A program made the translations under genes and the position numbers. The notes below the pieces were generated by a model. The model was given only the letters and a program-made list of their open reading frames with translations, made no database searches and was not told the DNA's origin. A stretch of 64,000 nucleotides of DNA from Xenopus tropicalis (lineage: Eukaryota > Chordata > Amphibia > Anura > Pipidae), in contig NC_030677.2 in the NCBI RefSeq assembly GCF_000004195.4, forward strand, positions 102,770,329-102,834,328, given 5' to 3'. Positions 1 through 12,000 of this stretch are shown here, piece by piece. Every line of letters begins with the position of its first letter. Position 1 is the stretch's first letter.

Positions 1-116
1 TATATATATCATAGATATATATCTATGATATATATATATATATCATAGATATATATCATAGATATATATATATATATCATAGATATATATCATAGATATA
101 TATATATATATATCTA

Positions 117-159
<43 letters not shown>

Positions 160-311
160 CATAGATATATATATATATATAATATATCATATATATCTAT
201 GATATATATATATATCTATGATATATATATATATATATCATCTATGATATATATATATATATATATCATCTATGATATATATATCATCTATGATATATAT
301 ATCATCTATGA
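1..311. repeat. TA-rich simple repeat (left part)
   Basis: Tract of TATA runs with ATCTATGA/TCATAGAT units. It is split by the hAT element at 312 and resumes at 1284-1376. The target duplication ATCTATGA is itself one repeat unit, so this tract was the target. Confidence 0.9.
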
Positions 312-1283
312 CAGTGCTGTCTAACTGGCGGCCCGCGACCCCCCTCTGTGTGGCCCCCCACCTGTCTGGCTGCTTTGATGGCTTACCTTTGAGTAAGCAG
401 TAAATGGTATCAGTACTGAGATTTACTGCCCCCTGCATGGTTCTCACCTCAGATTCAGGCTGTAATCCCTCTGTATTGTTTAAAAATGTAATCCCCTGTG
501 TTTTTCACACCTTTTAATCCCTGCATTGTTCACCCCCTGCAGTGTTCACACCTCAGGCTCAGACTGTAATCACTCCCATTGTTTACTTCTTCACACCTCA
601 GACATAGGTACTGTAGGCAGAGTATGGCACATACAGCCAGCATAGGGCAGGTAGAGTATGGCACACACAGGCAGCATAGGTCAGGGAGGGAATGGCACAC
701 ACAGGAAGGGTAGGGAAGGCAGAGTATGGCACACACAGTCAGGGTAGGGCAGGCAGAGTATGGCACACACAGGCAGGGTAGGGCAGGCAGAGTATGGCGC
801 ACACAGGCAGGGTAGGGCAGGCAGAGTATGGCACACACAGACAGCTTAGGACAGGCAGAGTGCTTCCTGTGCGTGCCATACTCTGCTTGCCCTATGCTGC
901 TTGTGGGAGGTGAACCTGGCAGGGGGTTTGTTGTGGGAGTTTGTTAGCAATTGGAAATAGCCATTAAATGGTCCCTAAGGTGTTTAATTATGTACTGGGG
1001 GTTGCTCTGCTATCCACAGGGGAGGAGGAGGCATATGGAATTTAAGGGTATATCTTAATATGACATAATTCTTTCACATATGAATGATGGTTGATATCCC
1101 CACAGTAAGGATCAAGCATTTGGGATTTTGCTGTGCTACCACCATTGTGATAAAATAGGTGTGGTTTGAAGTGGGTGTGGTTTCAAAAAGGGGAGTGGTC
1201 AAAACTGGCTTCCATTAGTGGCCCTCCACCATGTATGCTAGAGAAATTCCGGCCCTCGGCACCATAGAAGTTGGACAGCACTG
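312..1283. mobile_element. hAT-type non-autonomous element, copy 1
   Basis: Ends CAGTGCTGTCTAACTGGCGG and its inverted counterpart CCATAGAAGTTGGACAGCACTG (shown in part). Flanked by the 8-bp duplication ATCTATGA (304-311 and 1284-1291), which is diagnostic of hAT transposition. No transposase frame. It carries a 34-bp minisatellite at about 602-860. Related copies are at 6915-8248 (inverted) and 20302-21481. Confidence 0.88.
602..860. repeat. 34-bp minisatellite inside hAT copy 1
   Basis: About seven diverged copies of a unit with GGCACACACAGGCAG and GGCAGGCAGAGTAT. The open frame on the minus strand (Cys/Leu/Pro-rich) is only the translation of this repeat. Confidence 0.85.
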
Positions 1284-1376
1284 ATCTATGATATATATAT
1301 CATCTATGATATATCATCTATGATATATATATCATCTATGAGATAGAGATATATATATATATATATAAATATATAT

Positions 1377-1665
1377 AGCGAACCCAGGGTGGCACTCTGC
1401 TTTAGCTCGGGTGCAAGGTAAATGATTTAAATATCCAAAAAAGACCAGCAACACCGAGTTATATTCCAAAGTGACTGATGTCACTTCCTATTTGCTGGTT
1501 CACTATGGATAAATAGAACATGGGGTTGGTTAGCATGGTTGCCTTGAGAAAGGTCCCGATGGGGACCGAAACGCAACGTTGGCTGTTCATGCGTTTTTAA
1601 TACACAATTGATTGTTTTTGGAATATAACTCGGTGTTATTTTATATAACTCGGTATATTTTGGAT
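1377..1665. repeat. Inverted-repeat element with hammerhead-like core (possible Penelope remnant)
   Basis: AACACCGAGTTATATTCCA (1450-1468) recurs inverted near 1619-1638. Inside, GTTGC (1538) and GCAAC (1573) pair, and GGTCCC-GATG-GGGACC forms a hairpin between CTTGAGAAA and GAAAC. That layout resembles the hammerhead ribozyme core (CTGATGA / GAAAC) found in Penelope-like retroelements, but the CTGATGA strand is altered. Family assignment is an inference. Confidence 0.4.
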
Positions 1666-4415
1666 ATATATATATATATATATGAGCCAGGAATATCTTA
1701 TAAATTGCATGCTTACAAACTTACAGTAGGGGGTACATTATGTTGTTCATAAGTTTAATGCATTCATTTTTTTTTAATCATCTAAGCCTCTTCATTTTGC
1801 TTGGTTTTACTGTTTAGTCAGACAAAGGAATTAACAAGTAGCAATATAGTAAATATTTGTGAGCCTTTTGGTTAAAGAGAGAGGCTAATGCCAAATGGGG
1901 CAGATTCTCTGCTTCTGGATGAGCTCAGGCTGAAAATCAGCAACTATTCTGTCATCAGCCTCTCTCTGTGCCTGCACCCAGAGACAAAGGGTCAACCCGG
2001 GTGCATGCACATGGATTTTGGCACTGAAATGCAGCTTGAGTGTTTAGAATCTGAAATGTGAATCAACTCTGTGTGCCTGCATCTGGGCCTAGGCAATGGC
2101 TCTGGGTATACTTCATTCTTTTTTTTATCTTTTTTTGACAGAGGCTCTAATCCTGAGACTGTGACAGCTAAAAACCCTACCATTAAGCAAGGCAGCACAT
2201 TTGTTTGTCAGAAATATAAATAGAAGAAAATATTAATAGTCGGTTGAGCGCTAGAAAATTGATTCCTACATGCAAGCATAAAAACTGACATTAAACTAAA
2301 GTGAAACATTTGTTTACCTTTAAATTCACTGTGCATCTTTATTTTTCCTTATTGGCTTACCACTTGAAATAAAATTCTTAATGCAGTTAAGGCTGGTGGC
2401 TGTTTCTGTTACTGCTGTACAGTGATGGCATAGACGTCAAAACGTCTGAAAATACCTGTACTGAATTCAGTGTAAAACCTCCACTGCCAAACCATTAGAA
2501 TCTCATAATAGTGTAAAAATGCATGAGAAGGAAATTTTGTGTGATTACACGATTAAAAGTTTTACCAGTGGAGACTTTAAAGTCTCTGGTAAATACCTAT
2601 GCATTAAATGTAATTGCTATAGAAAGCAGAATTTGCTGAACTCCTGGTTGTTACTTTTTTAAACAATGTTGCAAGTGCCAGGCTCCTCCAGCAAGTCAGG
2701 TCTGTAAAATCTGCTGGTGTTTGTTACATTGTTTCAAACACCAGACCCCTCAGGGTAGAGAATAAAAAGGACAAGCAGACACTGCTTTTAATAGCTGGTA
2801 TATATATACAAATAACTCAAAAACCATTACAAATATGTAATGAATATATATTGCAAAGTTGCTTAGAATTAAGTTTTCTTTTATTAGGCAAAAACTATTT
2901 TTGAGGTTGACGTCCTTTAAAGTAGATCGAATTATGGCTCTCACACACAGGCATTTTTTTTTTTTTTAAATTAGTTTATAAATAAATGCTTAGCATGTAA
3001 AAACACATTTTAGTGTTTCTATGCATTTTTCAACACAGTAAAATGTATTTTTATGAGTTCCAAATGCAACCCTATATTCTATTGAACTTTTAACAAGTTT
3101 TAAGGCCACAAAAATGAACATGTTGGACCTAAAATAATTAAATGCAAATGCATTTAAACATAACACTGAATGCTCATGCACACTGCCAGACAGAATATAA
3201 TGATCAATAAGCTGAAGCGTTTAGGTGCGCTCAAAAGCATGTTAAACACATGTAAACAAAATACCCACGTGTAAGGGCCCCTAGAACTGCTACAATGTGA
3301 GTGCATGTGTTTTTTTTGTTTTTATTTCCACTAACTGCTTCTCTTGGGCAAATGTGTATATCATGTTTTGCCTCCTTCCCTCTGAGCAGTAAAGAAAATG
3401 GGAGACAACATTCTGCAGATCTTCATGTGTCTTCCTGTAGATTGCCTTTTCTAGTCTGCTGCTTGGTGGCACCTCAAAGATGTTTGCGCTGGGCAAAGAT
3501 GACACTGAAGGGCTCCAGCAGCCCACAAACCAACTAGAGGCAATATTGCTCTTACCCTTATTAATTTGTTTGTATTAGGGCTTCCTTTATGATGACTGCT
3601 TTTTCATAAGAAATTCCCATCAGAAAGTTAACCTTTTAAATTAAGTGGTAGTTAACCTTTTAAATTAAATGTAATGCTATGTTGTAGAGAAGCTTTTACC
3701 AAACTCTGGGACTGCACTACGCATTGGATGCTTGGAACAGTGTAAGGGGAGGCTCACCCTGAATGCCATTAAGGGTGAGATAAGGGGAGAATGCATATTT
3801 GCTCTTCTAGATGAAAATGGTGTAAAATGACTTATATTTTCCTTTAATACAAAAGAGCCATAAATATCTTTTAATTATATCCTTATTAAATTTACTTAGA
3901 GATCTTATCAGTTATATATACTTAGTGATGTAATGTGTGTTATATTACTGGAAACTTGTATATTATAAAAGAATAATATTCCCTGCTGTTGTAAAGTATG
4001 AAGATATTTTAAAATCTCCTCAAAGTTTCATGACCTGTATAAAAGCACTTGATCTTCAGCCATTTGCCTTTGTATTGTTATGGAACTCGTTTGTGACTTC
4101 TAACATCCGTATTTTGCAAGAAAGATACATTACGCCCTGTAATATGTAATTATGTATTTTACTAATGATTTCTAAAGATTGCCTTATTGCTCTTTATAAT
4201 TGTGAATTTTTAAAGCTAAGTTTTAGTTAAAAAAAAAAAAAAAGATACGTGGGCATTCTGAAGAAGTAAAAAGACACATTTAGTACAGTGTACTGTGTGA
4301 TATAAAAACAAAAGTACAAATTAAGTATAAGCATTTAATGCATAGAAAATAATATATTTTACCTTCTAACCATAACTGCATAATACCTGCAACTTGTGAG
4401 AGATAAGGGATCTCT
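1666..4415 (+). other. AP3D1 intron 1, no recognised feature
   Basis: AT-rich sequence with homopolymer runs. Several short open frames occur on both strands but none resembles a known protein. No promoter, CpG island or RNA gene was seen. Confidence 0.5.
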
Positions 4416-4419
4416 GTTA

Positions 4420-4505
4420 TTAAAGCAACAGTAACACCAAAAAATAAATGTATCAAAGTAATTAGAATGTACTGTACTGTTGCCCTTCACTGGTTAATGC
4501 AAAAG
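4420..4505. mobile_element. T2-type MITE fragment (family of 33347-33764)
   Basis: TTAA followed by AGCAACAGTAACACC and the motif ACTGTTGCCCTTCACTGG, matching the left part of the complete element at 33347. The right end is missing. Confidence 0.7.
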
Positions 4506-4509
4506 TACA

Positions 4510-4780
4510 TGGGAGAGATTTACTGCCCATGGTCAATATGCAATATCACGGGCAACAAATTTTCCCAAAATGCCACCCCCTTACATTTGAATTGCAGCAA
4601 GTAAACACATTACTTACTGTGATTTGACTCAATTACAGGAAAATGTGAAAATGCCTAGTCACCACAAGTAATGTAATTTACTTGTGGAGATTCAAATGTT
4701 AGTGAAGGGGGTGGCATTTTTTGAGAGAGGGAATTTTTACCACGCCTAACAAATTTCCCTTTGTGACATTGCCCTAAAAG
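4510..4780. mobile_element. Imperfect palindromic MITE
   Basis: AAATGCCACCCCCTTACATTT near 4567 recurs inverted near 4700 (AATGTTAGTGAAGGGGGTGG, in part), with CTTGTGG near the centre. Ends and target site are not clear. Confidence 0.5.
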
Positions 4781-4826
4781 TTGTGTGTTTGCTTGAGAAA
4801 CACTATTATACCTTAAATAAACAAAG

Positions 4827-4995
4827 CTCTGTAAGGGCTATGGCACATGTTGAGATTAGTTGTCTGCTGTACTGCGGGCGACTAATGTCCTGAAAATGCT
4901 CTCCCACAGGCAACTATGTAAATAGCCAGTGGGAAAACATACGAGCCATTTTGATTTTTCAAAGTAGCCGTAAGATTCTTCGCAAGGCAACTTCA
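4827..4995. mobile_element. Decayed Harbinger-like MITE
   Basis: AAGGGCTATGGCACATGTTGAG and GGGCGACTAAT correspond to the better element at 7739-8077 (GGGCTCTGGCACACGGGG, GGGCGACTAATCTCC). Heavily diverged and one end missing. Confidence 0.5.
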
Positions 4996-5135
4996 GAAAA
5001 CTGCTGTCCCTAACAAGGCTTACAGTTTGAGGGTCCTGTCACATAATGCACTAGGGTCAGTATCATAATAAGTCAGTTAACTCACCTTCATCCAACAGAT
5101 AGTCCCACATCAGAATCAAACTCAGGGCCATACAT

Positions 5136-5467
5136 GGTACGGGTATAGCACCCGTTATCCAGAATGCTCGGGACCAAGGGTATTCCGGATAAGGGGACTT
5201 TCCGTAATTTGGACCTCCATACCTTAAGTCTGCTAAAGAATCAATAAAATATTAATTAAACCTAATAGGATTGTTTTGCATCCAATAAGGATTATTTAAA
5301 TCTTAGTTGGGATCAATTACAAGGTACTGTTTTATTACTACAGAGAAAAAAGAAATTGGTTTAAAATTTCTGAATTATTTGATTGAAATGGAGTCTATGG
5401 GAGATGGGCTTTCCGTAATTCGGAGCTTTCTGGATGACGGGTTTCTGGATAAGGGATCCCATACTTG
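5136..5467. mobile_element. Palindromic-end MITE (TTATCCAGAA family)
   Basis: Left end has CACCCGTTATCCAGAATGC and right end TTTCTGGATAAGGGATCCC, inverted to each other. Internal TTTCCGTAATTTGGA and TTTCCGTAATTCGGAGC are also paired. A second, older copy is at 57050-57275. Confidence 0.7.
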
Positions 5468-5479
5468 TATTGCCATACA

Positions 5480-6914
5480 GAAATGCTAACTATTGAGGCA
5501 ATATGATGTCTGGCAATAGTAGATTATACATACAAATAAAAAGAAATGCAGTGAAGACCTTTAAGTTTACGTTTGCCTTCACTGCCGCGATTCAATTTAT
5601 AGCAACTACAATGGAAAGGATTATTTCAAACCTTAATTATCTCAGAAAATGCAATTTCCTGTTATTCTCAGCCTATGGAGGATTTGCTTCCTATGGCTAT
5701 TACTACTTGGTGATTGCCACTGCATCCAATTTCAACCTGTGCCATTTCCAATAGTGTCCCTATTGTTTGGTATTCTATGTAGCAAATAAGGATGGTGTTA
5801 TAGCAGGGAAAATATATCAGAATAAGCCATTAATACTGGAGCATTTAATAATAATGTATTCTATGTGGTGAATACGGATGGTGTTATTACTGGTGGTCAA
5901 TATGGATGGTGTTATAATGGGCTTATATAGCAGGAATGCTATATTTTTTAATTTGTGGCCTTTAATATTATGTTTTTTAGATTTTAATTTTGTCACATCA
6001 CAGGAGCACATCTGCACTTGTGCTGAATATCATATTAAGTTGTTATCCTTTTGGTTATTTTGGGTTTCCATTTTGGCTATTTTTGCCAATTTCTAGCAGA
6101 TGGCTTTAATGCTATGCTGCTGTTTCCGTTGATGGCATAATGTACTCTAAAGAAAATAATGAAAAATACAGTTACTACCATAATGACCAAACCCTCTACA
6201 TTTATAATTAGTTTGTATGTATTTGTGTGCTCAAAACCTGTTATTCCATGTTAAAAAGTCATGTATTTTTATATAGCAGCAGAAATATTCAATGTGTACA
6301 TAGAACTAAAATTCTGAGTACTCTTTTCGGTACAGATACTCTTTTTTTCTTTTTCCTTTGTAACTTCTATTCCCATTCAGTAGTTGTTGTTAAAAATTGT
6401 TACCTTAAATATTTGATGGCATCTTGGCCTTGCACTTAGAACAAATGTCATCCAATATAACACATGAAGATCCAATTCCTTGCCGTTATTTTCCTACCCG
6501 CCCAGTAATACAGTTCATTGTTTAAAATATTTGATCTATGTTTCTTAACCTATTAGGAGTTCAGTAATGATTTCAAGCCAAAACAGAACTGAATCAGCAC
6601 ATTTGTTAAGAGTGCTCCATAATTAATAAAAAAAAAAAAAAAAAAAAAACTACATGACACCAATCCACTTTATTTCAACCTACAGTTGACCATAAAGTCT
6701 TTAATAAGAAAGTGGTTCCACAGTTTTTTTTTAAGGATTGGCACCAATAGTTTTCTTTGTCAACAGTGCCTGAGAATTAAATTCAAAATAAGGGCTTTAA
6801 AGTGCACTTCAATATAAAGGCTCAAAACCCCTACATACTACTGTTGTTAATTGATGCTTATTGATGCATTCCTTGCCCCAACGGCCTGCATTCTCAAAAT
6901 TGTAATAATTTCAT
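5480..6914 (+). other. AP3D1 intron 1, no recognised feature
   Basis: AT-rich. Two nearby sequences built on GAATACGGATGGTGTTATTAC and CAATATGGATGGTGTTATAA (5873-5915) form a short local repeat. Poly(A) run at 6628. No gene or clear element. Confidence 0.45.
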
Positions 6915-7738
6915 CAGTGCTGTCCAACTTCTGTTGTGCCGAGGGTCAGAATTTCTCTAGCATACATAGTGGAGGGCCGCTAATGGAAGCCATTTTGACC
7001 ACTCCCCTTTTTTAAACTGCACCCACTTCAAACCACACCCATGTTATAACAAGAGCTTTTAAGACCATGCCCACATTAATGGTGGTAGCGCAGCAAAAAC
7101 CCAAATGTGAAAAGAATTATATTATGTCATATTAAGACACACCATTAAATCCATATGCCTCCTCCTCCACTATGGATAGCACAGCAACCTCCAGTACATA
7201 ATTACACACCTTAGGGACCATTTAATGGCTATTTCCAACTGCTAACAAACTCCCAGAACAAACCCCTGCCAGGTGCACCTCCCACAGGCAGTTAAGGGCA
7301 GGCAGAGTATGGCACACAAAGGTGTGGGGTAGGGCAAGCATGCTGCCTGTGTGTGCCATAATCTTCCTGCCCTATGTTGCATGAGTGTGCCATACTCTAC
7401 CTGCCCTAACCCGCCTGTGTGTGCCATACTCTGCCTGCCCTATGCTGCCACACACACAGACAGTACATACAGTGGGTGCCATACACACAGGCAGTACATA
7501 CAGTGACGCAATGCTGGCACAGCCCCTACAGTATGAAGTGTGAAGAGGTGAACAATGTGGGTGCTTACAGTCTGAGCCTGAGGTGTGAGCATTGCAGGGG
7601 GTGAACAATGCAGTGATTAAAAGGTATGGACAGTACAGGGGATTACATGTTTAAACAATACAGGGGAATTACAGCCTGAATCTGAGGTGTGAACCATGCA
7701 GGGGGCCAGTTAATCTCAGTACTGATACCATTTATTTA

Positions 7739-8077
7739 GGGCTCTGGCACACGGGGGAGATTAGTCCCCCGCGACAAAACTCCCTGTTCGCGGGCGACTA
7801 ATCTCCCCGAGTTGCCATGACCCGCCATCCCGCCGGTGAACATGTAAGTCGCCGGCGGGATGGCACACGCGGCGGGGCGATTTCAGGAAATCGCCGAAAA
7901 AGACTCGCAAGTCTTTTGCGGCGATTTGCGTGAAATCGCGCCGCCGCGTCTGCCATCCTGCCGGCGACTTACATGTTTGCCGGTGGAATGGCAGGGGTAG
8001 GCAACTCGGGGAGATTAGTCGCCCGCGAACAGGGAGTTTTGTCGCTGGCGACTAATCTCCCCCGTGTGCCAGAGCCC
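7739..8077. mobile_element. PIF/Harbinger-type palindromic MITE
   Basis: Inverted ends GGGCTCTGGCACACGGGG and a 3-bp TTA on both sides (7736-7738, 8078-8080), as expected for PIF/Harbinger. The interior is nearly one long palindrome with GGCGACTTACATG in the middle. Inserted inside the hAT copy 2. Confidence 0.75.
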
Positions 8078-8105
8078 TTAAAGGTTTACACAAAGGTAAG
8101 CCATC

Positions 8106-8189
8106 GGGACTCTGGCACACGGAGAGATTAGTCACCCGCGACAAATCTCCCTGTTCGCGGGCGACTAATCTCCCCGTGTGCCAGAGCCC
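8106..8189. mobile_element. Mini palindromic relative of the Harbinger MITE
   Basis: 84 bp built of GGGACTCTGGCACACGG, CCTGTTCGCGGGCGACTAAT and CCGTGTGCCAGAGCCC. The centre of the larger family is absent. It interrupts the hAT sequence GCCATC/AAAGCAGCC; the target duplication is unclear. Confidence 0.65.
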
Positions 8190-8299
8190 TCAAAGCAGCC
8201 AGACAGGTGGGGGGCCACATAGAGCGGGCCGCCAGTTAAACAGCACTGAATTACATCTTACACATAATTACCAATCATTTCACCCTCCAGAACTGACAC

Positions 8300-8465
8300 A
8301 CTATCATCTGCTTTATCGGGAGCCATTTATCTGCCTAATTGTTATTGGAGTATGGGAGGAAACCCACACAAGCTTGGGGAAAATATCTCCTTGCAAAGAG
8401 TACTCTGGCTGGAATGGAACCTATCAGCCCAGTGCTGCAAGGCAGCAAAGTTAACCATCATGCCA
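8300..8465 (-). mobile_element. Dispersed LINE/SINE-type tail, fragment
   Basis: GTATGGGAGGAAACCCACAC, CTCCTTGCAAAGAG and CAGTGCTGCAAGGCAGC match a widely dispersed vertebrate repeat (L2-like tail, from memory). A second fragment in the other orientation is at 24745-24990. Confidence 0.45.
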
Positions 8466-8950
8466 CAGTGCTTAGTTGATTATGACAATGGCACAAGGAA
8501 AATGTTTCCACTTTTATCTTTTTTTATATAGTAACCCAAACACATGGCTACCAAAACATCACAAATTTCTATTAATCCGAAGCTGTAGTGCCTTCCGGCC
8601 ATTCTCTCCTGAAAAGGTGGCAGTCCAGAATCACACTATGTGCCAGTGTCTGTATATGATCATCAGTAGTCCTTGTCAAAAGCACTAGTTATTTTTCACA
8701 AATTGAAATGTAAGAAATGGCAATGGGATAAGTGTCTGGTTTTTAGGCTGCAGGGTTCAGATATAAGAGAAAAATAGAATCACTCTACTAAAATCTCATT
8801 ACTGAGTAATGACAGCTTTTTTTGTACCGCAAAATATGCATGTAGGAAATTTGCTATAATAATTGCAAGACGAACAAAACACAAACTCAGATTTACTAAA
8901 CTATATACATCTTTGAGAAAATAAAATAATTTGAATCCATTTTTTTTCAG

Positions 8951-9046
8951 GCAAAATATATCTCTCATTGCATTGATGAAATTAAACAAGAGCTGAAGCA
9001 GGACAACATTGCAGTGAAGGCCAATGCTGTCTGCAAGTTGACTTAT
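8951..9046 (+). CDS. AP3D1: AP3D1 exon 2
   Basis: Encodes 32 residues starting [17 protein letters not shown], the first helices of the adaptin trunk. Acceptor TTTTTTCAG, donor GTAAGT, phase 0 at both ends. This is the first coding exon in the window. Confidence 0.96.
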
Positions 9047-12000
9047 GTAAGTATACTCTATAGCAAGTACATCCAAAGTATGACTCCTTGGTTCCATGTA
9101 AGAACTGAAAGTAAATTGGCTCATCCGTCTGTTTTATGCAACCATGCCATATCATAAATTCCTTATTTTGATCCTTAGCAGTGTTTTAAACTAGTTAGAT
9201 ATCTAGGCTGTAATATGTCTGTATTTATTAGTCATTGATTTTTTCTTTATCTGGACCTTGAAGGAAAAGTATTGTCTGCTACCCTTTATGATAAAATACT
9301 GCTCTCTTTTAGATGGACGCACAGGCAGCTAATTCCATGCTGTTAATAAAGCAGTGTTTCTTACAGCGCTTAACATTTTCTTTAAGTGTGAGAAGAAATA
9401 TGATGTGCTTTGCACAAAGTTGTTAAACAATACTGTTACTGACATTCTCAACTAGAAAAGACTTACAACAGATGCAGGGTCCACACTGTGTCCACAATAC
9501 CAGCTGTTTTGTGCAACAAACAGGCCAGCTAAAGCTAACTACTGCTTATCTTTTACATGAGATGCAGGTTTTTATTGCAATCCACTCCCAACTCTTTTTG
9601 TTCATACAGTGAAAAAAAGAGATAATCTGCACTTGCCCATATCAATATATAAGGAAATGAAGACATACATATACAAAAGGAACTTCCTGTAATCAGGAAA
9701 AACAGATACAGACAAAAAAAACCAGACAAAATGTAAAAAAAAAAAAGACCCTATTAGACCCTTCAACTGTTTAACATGGGGTAGAAGGAAGAACAGATTT
9801 TCCCAAATATCAGCAAATTCTGGATGCCAGTGTGAAACAGTCAGCCAAGAAGCTGAAGGGGGATGTCTCCTACAATAAGGCAGTAAGTAGAAAAAGCAAG
9901 CTAAAGGTTTTGGAATGGCCTCCATTTAAACATCTTTGAAAATCTGTGAGTAGATCTTAAACATGCAAGATGGTCCAAAAATATTGGATAAAACATGCAA
10001 GAAAGTAGGCAAAAATGTCTGCAATAAGCATTGAAAAACTCATAGCTGGATACAAAAGGTGCTTACAAGCAGTGATCTATGCCAGTGGGACTTTTACTAA
10101 ATGCTGACCTACTTTATCATATGTATTAATAATAATCATTTATATTTAGCACTAAATACAGTATAATATAGGAAGGGAATTTCCATTTTATGTAATTTGG
10201 CTGAAATCAATATTTAAGATGAAACTAGGGAAAAAATAATAAAGAAAAACTTAAGAATGTAAGGAATACAAAGCAAAGTAAAATGCACTGTGAAAAATGG
10301 AAAGAACTACTTAATAATTAATTGGGGTATTGTTGCCACTGGGGGATAAAAAGTATCATATTTCTGAGACAAATAAAAGCCACCATTAGCTTGGTAGACT
10401 TCTATTGTTCAGACTTTTGGCACACCTTTTTGTTTTACCTTTGGCACAGTATATACCTTAAACCTCTGTTATTTGTATTCATTCTAAAATTAAATTGTCA
10501 GGATTTTTTTTTTTTTTACATAAAGTGCACAATACATTGGGGTATGTTGCTTGTTTAAAGTACTTTAGAAACCTAAACATTCACTACACTGCAACCAGAA
10601 AATGGAAATAAAGCTGTGGCCCTTTTTTAAGGGTCTTGTGAGCCTCCTGGTTTGTTACAACTTTAGAGGTCTGCTTTGCCTCATTGTCAACTGAAAGACA
10701 CAAAGTTGAGATTTAATTTTTTATTTCTAAACGACGTGTTGAGTTATTGCTTTCTTCCTCATGATACCATCTATTTTCTGAAGTGCACCAGTCTCTTTTC
10801 CAGCAAAACACCCCACTGTATGATTGTCACCACCATGCTTCACAGTTGGGATTGTGCTCTTCGTCTTAAAAGCCTAACCATTTTCTTCCATTCATAATCA
10901 TATATATTCTGAGCAAATAGATTTAAAAGTCTAGCTGAGCAGTAGGAGTAGGGGTTTCTTTGTTGTATGACAGTCTTATATGTCATGGTGAAGAATTACT
11001 CTCTTGATGGATGTTAATACTTTGGTACCTAATGCCCCCATTTCATTATCCAGTTCCTTTGATGTTCTGGGGTTCAGTTGAACCTTTCAGAGCTGAGTTT
11101 GTTCAACCCTACAAGTAAATTTAAGACCTCCTCCCTGATTGATGCAGTGTGGGATGTGAAATATTTGTATAAAATTGTATGTAGATTCTTGTGGGACCTT
11201 CAGATTTTTAGAAATTGTTAGTAAGCAGTAACCAGACTTGTGGAGTTCCACAATTTTAATTCTGAGGTCTTGGCTGAGTTTCTTGAAATTTCCAGTGGTA
11301 TCAAGAGCAAACAGGAAGTGCCTCTATGATAGATTCTTAAATACAGAGGTGCACTTCCATTTAACTAATAATTAGAACAGTTGGGTAAACAGAAGCTTCT
11401 ATGAGTCAAATCTTACTGGAATTTTTAAGACTGCTTTAAGAGGGCATGTAAATTTTTAACCCACAGTAAACTAATATGTATGGTAAATTAAGATAAACTA
11501 AATCTGTATTTATTTGAAATGACCCCATATTGATATAAAGTAAATACTTAATTTGACACATGCAACTGTACCAATACCTAGATCTGATGTGTGATTAGAT
11601 GTGTGTAGGGAACAGCACTGTGTGGAATGTCACTGATAAGCAAAGTTTATAAGACTTTTTTTTAAAGACATTTCTCTGTCCTTCAGCTGAAATGCAGTCT
11701 TTAAACACTGCTGAAAAAAATATTAAAGATACTATTTATCAACAAATGTTACTTAATGGAAAGTGAAAAAGTTAAAAATTTAAGGTTGAACTTGTTTCAC
11801 CAGAACAAGTTTTTGCTACGCACGTCACCTGGCAGTTTTTTGTTCGCTGCGGTACTACTTTCCTACTTACCTCATTCTAGTTAATAGAAGACTCTTTACA
11901 AATGCTTTCAGAACTGTGCAATGCATTTGCAAAAGTGTACAGTTCTATTGGCTTCTTATTACTGTGATTGTGGTGAAGAAAGCAGATAATTTTGTTTCTT

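Larger units (their letters stand above)
6915..8248. mobile_element. hAT-type non-autonomous element, copy 2 (inverted)
   Basis: Same family as 312-1283 in the opposite orientation, with ends CAGTGCTGTCCAACTT and its inverse. Flanked by AATTTCAT / AATTACAT, an 8-bp duplication with one mismatch. Longer than copy 1 because two palindromic MITEs (7739-8077, 8106-8189) inserted in it. Its minisatellite (about 7285-7450) is short and decayed. Confidence 0.83.

Noticed and set aside
238..447. Frame ending in Ile/Tyr/Asp repeats
   Set aside because: Translation of the TA-rich repeat and hAT end.
1..8950. First exon or promoter of AP3D1
   Set aside because: I looked for the start segment and a CpG-rich promoter before exon 2 and saw neither; the first exon is taken to lie outside the window.
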